From positions 1 through 13,997 of the forward strand of contig JAQVHJ010000014.1 in the NCBI GenBank assembly GCA_028696285.1: a stretch of 13,997 nt of DNA. The letters are read 5' to 3'. This DNA comes from a bacterium (lineage in GTDB: Bacteria; AUK180; JAQVHJ01). Every line of letters begins with the position of its first letter. The first letter of the stretch is position 1. Both the position numbers and the translations under genes were made by a program. The notes beneath the pieces were generated by a model. It did no database searches. It was not told where the DNA came from and was given only the letters and a program-made list of their open reading frames with translations. Positions 1-7,298 of this stretch are shown here, piece by piece.

Positions 1-1343
1 TGCATCAAACCGTTTACTAAGGCTACATCCGATCCGTTCCTCTGCTGAAGATGAACCTTGGCTAACTTCGTCAGGTCTATCTTCCGAGGATCGGCAACTA
101 TCAAAACTGCGCCTTTCTTGACTGCATTTTTTATGAATGTAGAAATTACCGGATGTGTCTCTGTGGTATTTGATCCTATAACAAAGATACAGTCTGAATC
201 AGACATCCCTGCATTGGTATTTGTCATTGCACCGGAACCAAAAGCTTTTGCAAGACCGGCAACAGTAGATGCATGGCATAAACGGGCGCAATGGTCAACA
301 TTATTTGATCCGAAAACAGCGCGGATAAATTTCTGGAATATGAAGTTTTCCTCATTGGAACATCTTGCAGAGGAAAGACCTGCAATTTTATCCGGACCGT
401 ATTTCTCCTTCAATTCTTTAAATTTCTTTGCTACTAAATCCAATGCCTCGTCCCAAGACGCTTCCTTGAATTTTCCGTTTTCCTTAATTAAAGGAACCGT
501 AAGTCTTTCCGGATAATGAATATATTCGTGGCCAAACCTGCCCTTAACACATAACCTTCCTTCATTCGCAGGAGCATCTATACCTTTCACTTTTACTATT
601 TCATTATTTTTGGTAAATACCTCAATCTGACAGCCTACTCCGCAGTATTCACAGGTGGTTATACCGCTCTTCAATTCCCAGTTCCGGCCCTTCCCTATAC
701 ACTGCTTGGGAGTTAATGCCCCGACAGGACAGGCCTGGATACATTCGCCGCAGGCATCACAGTCAGAATCAGCCCATTTCCCGGTAGTACCGGCCCAGAT
801 GAATTCTTTATTCCCGCGGTACGCCATGTCAATAATACCTTTTACCTGAATCTCTTCGCAGGCTTTTACACAACGGTAACATTTAATACATTTCTGGGGA
901 TCATAAATAAATGCAGGAGATGAATCCTCTATAGGTAATGTCTTATCATAAATATTCGGATAAATCTCTGCGTTAAGATCTATATGATATCTGTAAGCAA
1001 GAGCTTCAAGTTCACAGTCCCCGCTCTTTTCACAGGTCATACAGTCATGCTTGTGGTCAGCTAAGATTAAATTTAAAACACCCTTCCTGTACTCCTCAAC
1101 TTCATCTGTAAAAAGATCTATGTCTAATCCATCCGTTACAACCGTTGTACAGGATGTTTCAAATTTCGGGGCGCCTTTTTTCTTAAAGATACAAAGACGG
1201 CATGATCCGGTTGGACTTACTTTCTCATAATAACAAAGTCCCGGAACATCATACCCGACTCGACGAAGCTCTGCAAGTAAATTCTGCCCCTGCTCAAGCT
1301 CAATTTCCTTTCCGTCAACTTTTACTTTTACTAAATTACCCAT
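1..1343 (-). CDS. fdhA: Formate dehydrogenase alpha subunit, NAD-linked type (5' part; runs off left edge)
   Basis: This is the molybdopterin subunit of a cytoplasmic NAD-coupled formate dehydrogenase, oxidising formate to CO2 or running in reverse. The first 447 codons are visible; the rest lies beyond the window. Visible modules in order: a NuoG-like [2Fe-2S] domain (C37, C48, C51, C65), a His-ligated [4Fe-4S] motif (H97, C101, C104, C110), two ferredoxin-type clusters (C152/155/158/162 and C195/198/201/205), then the molybdopterin-oxidoreductase Fe4S4 motif (C231, C234, C238, C265). The active-site motif HCARLCHAS places the metal ligand at C356. It is encoded TGC, so this is a cysteine enzyme and not a selenoprotein. 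The start is fixed by an AAGGAGG Shine-Dalgarno at 1353-1359, and one base separates it from the upstream diaphorase stop, so the pair is an operon. NuoG of complex I was considered, but it lacks this formate dehydrogenase active-site signature. Confidence 0.93.
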   Translation of the reverse strand, partial: MGNLVKVKVDGKEIELEQGQNLLAELRRVGYDVPGLCYYEKVSPTGSCRLCIFKKKGAPKFETSCTTVVTDGLDIDLFTDEVEEYRKGVLNLILADHKHDCMTCEKSGDCELEALAYRYHIDLNAEIYPNIYDKTLPIEDSSPAFIYDPQKCIKCYRCVKACEEIQVKGIIDMAYRGNKEFIWAGTTGKWADSDCDACGECIQACPVGALTPKQCIGKGRNWELKSGITTCEYCGVGCQIEVFTKNNEIVKVKGIDAPANEGRLCVKGRFGHEYIHYPERLTVPLIKENGKFKEASWDEALDLVAKKFKELKEKYGPDKIAGLSSARCSNEENFIFQKFIRAVFGSNNVDHCARLCHASTVAGLAKAFGSGAMTNTNAGMSDSDCIFVIGSNTTETHPVISTFIKNAVKKGAVLIVADPRKIDLTKLAKVHLQQRNGSDVALVNGLM

Positions 1344-1344
1344 A

Positions 1345-3087
1345 TTATTTCGCCTCCTTCTTAATTTCTTTTTCAAAATTTTTCAACAGCGATGAAATCG
1401 GGAGAATCGGGGATTGACCCAACGCACATAGTGAAGTCTCCTTCATTGTCTTGGCGGTCTGTATAATTACATCCCATTCTTTCCCGGTTAAATTCTTCTT
1501 CTTCTCAATATTCTTGAGTAATTTTAATATCGCTGCATTCCCTACCCGGCAGGGCAAGCACTGTCCGCAGGATTCATGACAGAAAAATTCCATCTGGTTC
1601 TTGAGAATGTCAAAGAGGCAATCATCTTCATCCATTACCATGATCGCTCCGGAACCTAATACTGCGCCATTTGCCATGAGATTATCATAGTCCATCTTGA
1701 GGTCAAGCATCTTTTCATTGACAAATGCCCCGGCTGCTCCGCCTAATAAGGCTGCTTTGAATTTCTTCCCGTCCTTCATCCCGCCGGCAAATTTGAAAAT
1801 CAGATCCTTCAATGTTACACCCATCGGCGCTTCTACAACACCGGGATTCTTTACCTTACCGCTTAATACAAATATTTTTGTTCCGGGGGATTTTTCCGTT
1901 CCATAACCTTTAAACCATTTTGCCCCGTTCTTAATAATTCCGGGGACATTGGCAAATGTTTCAACATTATTTACTATCGTAGGAACCTGCCAGATTCCTT
2001 TCTGCCCCGGGAACGGCGGTTTTACCCTCGAGTTGCCGCGATGCCCTTCAAGAGACTCTATTAATGCTGTTTCTTCCCCGACTACATATGCTCCGGCTCC
2101 AATCCTTACTTCTATTTTAAAATTGAAATCTGATTTATTTATTTTTTCTCCAAGTAAACCTTTTTCCTCGGCTTGCTTGATTGCCTTTCTTACCCTGTCG
2201 ATAGATCTGTAATATTCACCCCTGATATAAATGAAACCCTTTTCTGCACCGATTGCATATCCGGCAATCGCCATTCCCTCAAGAACCTTGTGAGGATCTC
2301 CTTCCATTAATGGCCTGTCTTTGAAAGTTCCCGGCTCCCCTTCATCTGCATTACAAAGGATAAATTTCTCTCCCTTGATCGGAGCAGTAAAACTCCATTT
2401 TAAACCGGTCGGAAAACCTGATCCGCCACGGCCCCGAAGGCCTGAATTTTTAACTTCTTCTATTACTTCTGAAGTTTTCATTGATAATGCTTTCTTTAAT
2501 CCTTCATATCCCCCAACCTTTAGATAAGCATCTATCTTTTCAGGATCTATCTTGCCAAAATTATTCAGTAATATCTGCGTCTGATTCTCTTTATCAAGTA
2601 ATTTATCACCTTCTTCTGATTCATTAACATATGTCTCTTTCGCTTTGAGATCCTTGAGAATCTTATCTATCTTCTTCTCTGTTAAATTACCATAAACATT
2701 TTTATTTATCATCATCGCAGGGGCCATGCCGCAAACCCCTAAACAGGCGGCGGTCTCAAGCGTAAAGAGTTTATCCTTCGTCGTTTCTCCAACTGAAATT
2801 CCTAATTTCTTTTCCAAAACTTCTACAAGATCATCACTGCCCATTACATGACAGGCAACCGATTCACAAACTCGGATAATATACTTACCCCGGGGCTTCA
2901 GTGAGAACATTGTGTAAAAACTTATTACACCGTAAATCTTCGCAATAGGAATATTAAGATATCTATGTATCTCATTAATATCCTTATCACAAAGGTAATG
3001 TTCCGGATGGCTGTCCTGAACATCATGCAGAATGGATATTAGGTTATCCTCTGCAGTACTGTACTTCTTAAGTATCTCTTTGACCAT
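1345..3087 (-). CDS. Fused NuoE-NuoF NADH diaphorase subunit of the formate dehydrogenase
   Basis: This flavoprotein subunit passes electrons between NAD(H) and the Fe-S chain of the adjacent alpha subunit. The 580 residues are a fusion. Residues 1-150 are a NuoE/24-kDa thioredoxin-like [2Fe-2S] domain with ligands C74, C79, C115 and C119. Residues about 165-580 are NuoF/51-kDa. The NuoF part shows the FMN/NADH glycine-rich segment GLRGRGGSGFPTGLKW (216-231), GAGAYVVGEETAL (330-342), and the N3-type [4Fe-4S] ligands in SCGQCLPCR (506-514) with C554. The usual cysteine of GAGAYxCGEE is valine here; it is not a cluster ligand. There is no C-terminal two-cluster ferredoxin extension, unlike HydB/HndC subunits of bifurcating hydrogenases. 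AGGAG at 3094-3098 supports the start. It is the first gene of the operon with fdhA, behind its own promoter. Confidence 0.93.
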   Translation of the reverse strand: MVKEILKKYSTAEDNLISILHDVQDSHPEHYLCDKDINEIHRYLNIPIAKIYGVISFYTMFSLKPRGKYIIRVCESVACHVMGSDDLVEVLEKKLGISVGETTKDKLFTLETAACLGVCGMAPAMMINKNVYGNLTEKKIDKILKDLKAKETYVNESEEGDKLLDKENQTQILLNNFGKIDPEKIDAYLKVGGYEGLKKALSMKTSEVIEEVKNSGLRGRGGSGFPTGLKWSFTAPIKGEKFILCNADEGEPGTFKDRPLMEGDPHKVLEGMAIAGYAIGAEKGFIYIRGEYYRSIDRVRKAIKQAEEKGLLGEKINKSDFNFKIEVRIGAGAYVVGEETALIESLEGHRGNSRVKPPFPGQKGIWQVPTIVNNVETFANVPGIIKNGAKWFKGYGTEKSPGTKIFVLSGKVKNPGVVEAPMGVTLKDLIFKFAGGMKDGKKFKAALLGGAAGAFVNEKMLDLKMDYDNLMANGAVLGSGAIMVMDEDDCLFDILKNQMEFFCHESCGQCLPCRVGNAAILKLLKNIEKKKNLTGKEWDVIIQTAKTMKETSLCALGQSPILPISSLLKNFEKEIKKEAK

Positions 3088-3117
3088 CTTCCACTCCTAA
3101 TTTTTTGAAAATTTTTA

Positions 3118-3135
3118 TTGTGAAAATAATCACAA
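3118..3135. promoter_or_regulatory. Rex-like (or CRP/FNR-like) operator upstream of the diaphorase gene
   Basis: TTGTGAAAATAATCACAA is a perfect 6-bp inverted repeat with a 6-bp spacer. It differs at one arm position from the Rex form TTGTGAAnnnnTTCACAA and also fits TGTGA-N6-TCACA of CRP-type sites. It lies about 12 bases below the -10 hexamer, in the transcribed leader, where a bound protein would repress. Repression by an NADH-sensing factor would suit an NAD-linked enzyme. No regulator of either family is encoded in the window. Confidence 0.55.
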
Positions 3136-3147
3136 CCACATTTTATT

Positions 3148-3176
3148 ATTTTACATTATTTTTCTTTAAAAGTCAA
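3148..3176 (-). promoter_or_regulatory. Sigma-70 promoter of the diaphorase-fdhA operon
   Basis: On the minus strand TTGACT (3171-3176) is followed after exactly 17 bases by TAAAAT (3148-3153). Transcription would begin near 3141, giving a leader of about 55 bases that contains the Rex-like dyad. The rest of the 249-base intergenic region is AT-rich. It also holds the divergent mscS promoter and a tandem GCTTTATT pair at about 3233-3248. Confidence 0.7.
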
Positions 3177-3281
3177 GACCTTTTTCACTTCAAATTAACC
3201 TTTTTTAATACTTTTTTTGCCATTAATCTATAGCTTTATTGCTTTATTTTTCAATTAAAAGAGTGAATAATGAAAAATAAC

Positions 3282-3310
3282 TTGACTTTTCTGCGACTTC
3301 AAATTATAAT
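3282..3310 (+). promoter_or_regulatory. Sigma-70 promoter of the MscS-type gene
   Basis: TTGACT (3282-3287), a 17-base spacer, then a perfect TATAAT (3305-3310). Transcription would start near 3317. The GGAG at 3322-3325 is 11 bases before the ATG, so the leader is very short. The promoter diverges from that of the diaphorase operon. Confidence 0.75.
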
Positions 3311-3336
3311 ATTCTTTAAACGGAGTTTTTTTTATT

Positions 3337-4386
3337 ATGGATATTTTACTCAGTACGATTCCCAGCATTATCGCTATAATCCTTGTTTTTATTCTGGTCT
3401 TTTTTATAAACAGGATTCTTGGTGAGAAATTTACAATTACAAAAGGAAGGATTGCATTTAAAAGGGTAGTTAAGTCAACAGTTGTAATTATCGGCATATT
3501 CTTTTTCGTTATTCTATTACCCCTGGACAGGGAAGCAAAAGAACAGGTATTTAAATTAATCGGTTTAATCTTTACGGGGATCCTGGCATTCGCATCAACA
3601 ACATTCTTCTCAAATCTTGTTTCCGGCCTTATGATAAAGATGATTAAAGGATATCGTGTCGGGGATTTTATTGAATATAACAATTATCTTGGAAGAATTA
3701 CCGAGATGGATCTTCTGCACGTTGAGATACAAACCATTGAAAGGGATCTTATCACTATCCCTAATCTTTTAATGATCCAAAATCCAATCAGAACATTACG
3801 AAATTCAGGAACGATTATTTGTTCAACTGTTACCCTGGGATATGATGCTCCCAAAACAAGAATCTTTAATTCAATGTTAAAAGCAGCAAAGAAAGTAGGC
3901 CTCGAAAATCCTTGGGTTGCGGTTGTTGAATTGGGTGATTATTCTGTAAAATATAGAGTAAATGGCCTTTTAAAAGATCTCGATTCATTGATTTCATCGA
4001 AATCATCCCTCAATTCAGAAGTCATGGATTGTCTTCATGAAGCAGGAATTGAAATCGTTTCTCCCGCTTTTACAAATGTAAGAATCTATGATACTGATAA
4101 ACAGTTTTTACAAAAACCCGAACTAAAACCTGAATCAAAGAAAAGTGAAGAGAAACCCGATGAAATTTTATTTGATAAAGCACTCGAAGCTGAAGAAATG
4201 GAAAAACTGAAAAATGATTTTGATAACTATACCTCAGAAATAGAAAAATTAAAATCAGAAGAAAAGAAATCGAAAGAAGAGAAAGAAAAGAAATCACTCC
4301 AGCGCCAAATCGAGAAACTCGAACTCCGCAAAGAAAAAATAAAATTCGTCATTGAGCGCAAGGAAAAAGAAAAAGAAGATAATTAG
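3337..4386 (+). CDS. MscS-family small-conductance mechanosensitive channel with C-terminal coiled coil
   Basis: This inner-membrane channel of the MscS family is expected to gate under membrane tension during osmotic downshock. There are three N-terminal membrane segments at about 3-25, 44-63 and 72-104; the third is the glycine/alanine-rich pore helix. It runs into the conserved beta-domain entry (KGYRVGDFIEY, 104-114) and the NLLMIQNPIR segment at 143-152. After the cytoplasmic domain (to about 255), residues 262-349 are a highly charged Lys/Glu-rich tail predicted to be coiled coil, not part of the minimal MscS fold. The gene has its own promoter and appears monocistronic. Its last codon ends on the first base of the 392-bp element's terminal repeat, and its TAG stop lies within that repeat. 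Confidence 0.85.
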   Translation: MDILLSTIPSIIAIILVFILVFFINRILGEKFTITKGRIAFKRVVKSTVVIIGIFFFVILLPLDREAKEQVFKLIGLIFTGILAFASTTFFSNLVSGLMIKMIKGYRVGDFIEYNNYLGRITEMDLLHVEIQTIERDLITIPNLLMIQNPIRTLRNSGTIICSTVTLGYDAPKTRIFNSMLKAAKKVGLENPWVAVVELGDYSVKYRVNGLLKDLDSLISSKSSLNSEVMDCLHEAGIEIVSPAFTNVRIYDTDKQFLQKPELKPESKKSEEKPDEILFDKALEAEEMEKLKNDFDNYTSEIEKLKSEEKKSKEEKEKKSLQRQIEKLELRKEKIKFVIERKEKEKEDN

Positions 4387-4417
4387 GGGACAGCCCTTGC
4401 GATTTTTGCGATTATTT
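4383..4417 (+). repeat. Left terminal inverted repeat of element B
   Basis: Begins TTAGGGGACAGCCCTTGCGA and continues with the rest of a tandem 9-mer (TGCGATTTT then TGCGATTAT). It is identical over 35 bases to the reverse complement of 4740-4774. The TAG at 4384-4386 is the mscS stop codon. Confidence 0.9.
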
Positions 4418-4534
4418 TTCTTGTTTATTGAAAAAAATATTGAAAAATATAGAATTCTTAAAATTTGTTAAAACGTATTTATTCCCCTATTTTTTGAATG
4501 GAAATAAAAAAGAAAAGAAAAATTTAAATTATAT

Positions 4535-4552
4535 TTTAGGGACACTCCTTCT
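4535..4552 (+). repeat. Degenerate internal copy of the left end in element B
   Basis: TTTAGGGACACTCCTTCT resembles the terminal TTTAGGGGACA...CCTTGCG but has lost one G and has ACAC where the ends have ACAG. It is 152 bp from the outer left end. A better-preserved ACAC-type internal copy sits 160 bp inside element A. Confidence 0.5.
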
Positions 4553-4739
4553 CATTAAAATTCAATTTTTTTTATTTTCTTTGAAAAATAAAAACAGCTT
4601 AAAATAATCATAATATAGGATAAATTTGAAAATTATATTTATTTAAGTAAATATTTTCCCCATTATTAATCAATCGTTTAAAAAAAATCAAACCCGTTCT
4701 TTCTAATGTAATAATGGCAATCTATATAAATTTATTTGC

Positions 4740-4774
4740 AAATAATCGCAAAAATCGCAAGGGCTGTCCCCTAA
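4740..4774 (-). repeat. Right terminal inverted repeat of element B
   Basis: This is the perfect 35-bp reverse complement of 4383-4417. It carries the CCCTTGCGA variant that marks both ends of this copy. The pstB stop codon (4781-4783) lies 6 bases outside it. Confidence 0.9.
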
Positions 4775-4780
4775 ATAATT

Positions 4781-5542
4781 TTAACTGATCTTCCCCTGGA
4801 TATAAGCCTTCGTCATCTCTTCCTTTGGATTTTCAAAGATTTCTTCTGCTGTTCCCTGTTCTATTAATTCACCTAAATATAAAAATATCACATAATTGGC
4901 TAAACGCTTTGCCTGTCTTAAAATATGCGTTACTATTATGATTGTATAATTATCAGAAAGCTCTTGAAATTTTTCTTCTATGACCTTACTCGAAATCGGG
5001 TCTAATGCAGATGTCGGTTCATCACCAAGAATTATCTCAGGTTCTACAGCAAGCCCTCTTGCAAGACAAAGTCTTTGCTGCTGGCCGACAGATAATCTCG
5101 ATGCGGGTGCATTTAAACGATCCTTCACTTCAATCCATAGATTTGTCTGTTTTAAGTAATGCTCAACGATCTCATCTAATTTCTTTTTATTTTTTATCCC
5201 GTGAATTCTGGGGCCATATGCAACATTATCATAAATCGACATCGGTAACGGGTATGGATTTTGAAGTAATAGACCCATCTTTTTCCTAATGTGCGTCACT
5301 TCAATATTCGGATGGAGTATATTTTCATCATCAACCAAAATCTCTCCCGTTACTTTAACACCATCATAAGAATCAATTAATCTGTTAAATGATTTAAGCA
5401 ACGTGGTCTTTCCACAGCCGGATGGGCCGATTATCGCTGTTATCTTTTTATCAGGAATTTTAAGGCTTATATTTTTCAAGATATGTTCCTTCCCGAAAAA
5501 AACATTAAGGTTGTTCACACAAATATGAGATTGACAATCCAT
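4781..5542 (-). CDS. pstB: Phosphate ABC transporter ATP-binding protein PstB
   Basis: This is the cytoplasmic ATPase that powers high-affinity phosphate import together with PstC and PstA. At 253 aa it is typical of PstB. Visible motifs: Walker A GPSGCGKTT (39-47), Q-loop Q94 in LLLQNPYPLP, signature LSVGQQQR (150-157), Walker B IILGDEP (D174, E175) followed by TSALDP, and H-loop H206. The signature has valine where LSGGQ is usual; the glycine that contacts ATP is retained. AGGAG in the 8-base gap after pstA supports the start. It is the last gene of the operon, and its own TAA falls just before element B. No phoU follows within the window. Confidence 0.93.
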   Translation of the reverse strand: MDCQSHICVNNLNVFFGKEHILKNISLKIPDKKITAIIGPSGCGKTTLLKSFNRLIDSYDGVKVTGEILVDDENILHPNIEVTHIRKKMGLLLQNPYPLPMSIYDNVAYGPRIHGIKNKKKLDEIVEHYLKQTNLWIEVKDRLNAPASRLSVGQQQRLCLARGLAVEPEIILGDEPTSALDPISSKVIEEKFQELSDNYTIIIVTHILRQAKRLANYVIFLYLGELIEQGTAEEIFENPKEEMTKAYIQGKIS

Positions 5543-5550
5543 AAAAACTC

Positions 5551-6402
5551 CTATTTAATTAAATTCTTGGAAAACCTGTTTGTAATAATTCTTGAAACAA
5601 TGCTTATAATTAAAATTATCGCTGTTAAAATAAATGCAGATGCATAAGCCCTTTCCTGAACTTCCGGAATCGGAGTCAGTAATTGAAAAAATATTGCTAA
5701 TGGTAATGTTGCAGCAGGTTTTAACAATGAGTTGGGAATATAATCACTGAATCCTGCAGTGAATAAAACGGATGCTGCATCCCCTATTCCTCGGCCTAAT
5801 GCAATAAGTATCGCTGTAATTATTCCCGGCAGTGTCTGTTTAATAACAACTTTAAATGCTGTTTCTAACTTTGTTGCGCCAAGTGCATACGATGTTTCAA
5901 TTAATCCTGCAGGAACCATTCGCATTACCTCATCAATTGTTCTGCTCATTATCGGAAGAATCAAAAGAGCAACAACAATTATTCCGGCAAGCAATGATGC
6001 CCGGAGATTGAAGAATAACATTATTGTGAAACCGAATGCTCCGTAAACTATTGAAGGAATTCCCCAGAGGACATCAAAAGAAAATCTGATAAATTCCGAA
6101 AGTTTCGAATTCTTTTTTGCATAAATATTTAAATAAATGACAACTGGCAGGCTTATCAACATTGAAAGAATTGTTGCGCCGCCGGCAAGAAATAACGAAC
6201 CCATTATTGCATTTAGTATTCCGCCTTCCTTCCCAAGGTAATACCCCCCTTTAGGTGTCTGAGTAATCATCGCTAAATTCAAGGAAGGGAGTCCTTTTGC
6301 AATAATAGTAAAAAGGATTAAAATGAGACTCAGAACAATTAATATTGCAGATATCCTCATTAAAAATAAAAATATCTTTTCTTCTATCTTTCTACGATCC
6401 AT
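5551..6402 (-). CDS. pstA: Phosphate ABC transporter permease PstA
   Basis: One of two integral membrane subunits forming the phosphate channel. The 283 residues show a first membrane segment at about 14-36 and further hydrophobic helices from about 64 onward. The GIPSIVYGAFG segment (114-124) and the cytoplasmic EAA loop, ETSYALGATKLETAFKVV (169-186), contact the ATPase. The ATG overlaps the pstC stop by one base (TAATG at 6400-6404), indicating translational coupling and equal expression of the two permeases. Confidence 0.92.
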   Translation of the reverse strand: MDRRKIEEKIFLFLMRISAILIVLSLILILFTIIAKGLPSLNLAMITQTPKGGYYLGKEGGILNAIMGSLFLAGGATILSMLISLPVVIYLNIYAKKNSKLSEFIRFSFDVLWGIPSIVYGAFGFTIMLFFNLRASLLAGIIVVALLILPIMSRTIDEVMRMVPAGLIETSYALGATKLETAFKVVIKQTLPGIITAILIALGRGIGDAASVLFTAGFSDYIPNSLLKPAATLPLAIFFQLLTPIPEVQERAYASAFILTAIILIISIVSRIITNRFSKNLIK

Positions 6403-7292
6403 TATTGCGTACTCCTTTCAACCCTGATTAAAATTAGCCTTGCAAGAATATTGAAAATTAGAACTAATAAAAGTAAAATTAAAGATGCAAGCATCAATGC
6501 AGAATCATAAAGAGGAACCGAAAGCATCTCTCCATAATTATTTGCAATCAAGGCAGGCAATGGATAAGCACAATCAAATATTGATTTGGGAATCTTTGGT
6601 ACATTTCCTACAACCATCAATACTGCCATTGTTTCTCCAAAAGCTCTTGAGAAACCAAGAACTATTGCAGCAAGTATCCCGGGAAGAGCTTTGCGTAAAA
6701 CTGAATGTTTTATTGTCTGCCACTTTGTCGCCCCTAAAGCTAAAGACGCTTCACGCAATTCCTTCGGAACTGATTGAAATACCTCAACACATATTTGAAT
6801 GATTATCGGAAATACCATAATTCCCAGAACAATTCCACCGGCAAGAATTCCATACCCTGTGGAACGAACTCCGAATAAAGGTGCAATATAATCCCTAATT
6901 AAAGGAATTACTGCCAACACTCCCCAAATCCCGTAAACAACAGAAGGAATTCCCGCAAGAAGGTCAATAAAGGGTTTTAAAAAAACTGTTACCCTTCTAT
7001 GCGCATACTCTGAAAGATAAATCGCCGTAAGTAAACATAAAGGAATTGCAATAACCATCGCAACAACTGTAACCCATAAAGTCCCAACAATAAAAGGTGC
7101 AAATCCAAATTCACCCCGTAAAGGATGCCAGGTTCCCGATAGAAAAATATCAGAAAAAGATTTCTGCTGTAAAATGGGAAGTGAACGGATAAATAATCCA
7201 AATAGCATTAAAAATACAATTGAAATGGAAAAAACAATACACATGAACATTAAATGCTTGAAAAATTTATCCTTTAAAAAACGAAATTTCAT
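6402..7292 (-). CDS. pstC: Phosphate ABC transporter permease PstC
   Basis: The partner permease of PstA. The 296 residues begin with a basic cytoplasmic tail and a membrane segment at about 13-36. A periplasmic stretch containing GTWHPLRGEFGFAPF (53-67) follows, which is characteristic of PstC. GIPSVVYGIWG lies at 115-125 and the EAA loop, with REASLALGATKWQTI (180-194), couples to PstB. Six bases separate it from the pstS stop. Its Shine-Dalgarno (AAGGAA) lies within the end of pstS. Confidence 0.92.
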   Translation of the reverse strand: MKFRFLKDKFFKHLMFMCIVFSISIVFLMLFGLFIRSLPILQQKSFSDIFLSGTWHPLRGEFGFAPFIVGTLWVTVVAMVIAIPLCLLTAIYLSEYAHRRVTVFLKPFIDLLAGIPSVVYGIWGVLAVIPLIRDYIAPLFGVRSTGYGILAGGIVLGIMVFPIIIQICVEVFQSVPKELREASLALGATKWQTIKHSVLRKALPGILAAIVLGFSRAFGETMAVLMVVGNVPKIPKSIFDCAYPLPALIANNYGEMLSVPLYDSALMLASLILLLLVLIFNILARLILIRVERSTQ

Positions 7293-7298
7293 TCGTGA

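Larger units (their letters stand above)
4383..4774. mobile_element. Non-autonomous RAYT-type element (MITE-like), copy B
   Basis: A 392-bp, very AT-rich segment with no credible ORF, bounded by perfect 35-bp inverted repeats (4383-4417 and 4740-4774). The repeats match the ends of the transposase-bearing element at 11056-12186 almost exactly. It has the same plan as that element: an outer left end, an internal degenerate copy of the left end about 150 bp in, filler, and an outer right end. Inside are a 9-bp inverted pair (4660-4668 and 4709-4717) and a perfect 14-bp palindrome, TTATTTGCAAATAA (4732-4745), overlapping the right repeat. It lies exactly between the convergent genes mscS and pstB. 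The inference is that it was mobilised in trans by a RAYT transposase. Confidence 0.8.

Noticed and set aside
276..278. Possible selenocysteine at the formate dehydrogenase active site
   Set aside because: The codon is TGC on the coding strand, so the residue is cysteine; no in-frame TGA occurs in the visible part.
58..516. Plus-strand 152-codon ORF within fdhA
   Set aside because: Lies entirely antisense to the formate dehydrogenase alpha gene, has no ribosome site or recognisable family; it is a shadow of the coding bias.
3255..3683. Minus-strand 142-codon ORF over the mscS start and promoter
   Set aside because: Antisense to a clear MscS family gene and its promoter, repetitive Ile/Lys composition, no Shine-Dalgarno.
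4384..4420. Element end as an intrinsic terminator for mscS (and 11059-11095 for the permease)
   Set aside because: There are T-rich tracts, but only about 3 bp (GGG with CCC) can pair before them; not a convincing hairpin.
6485..6802. Plus-strand ORF of 105 codons in pstC
   Set aside because: Antisense to a well-supported permease gene, with no family resemblance or initiation signals.
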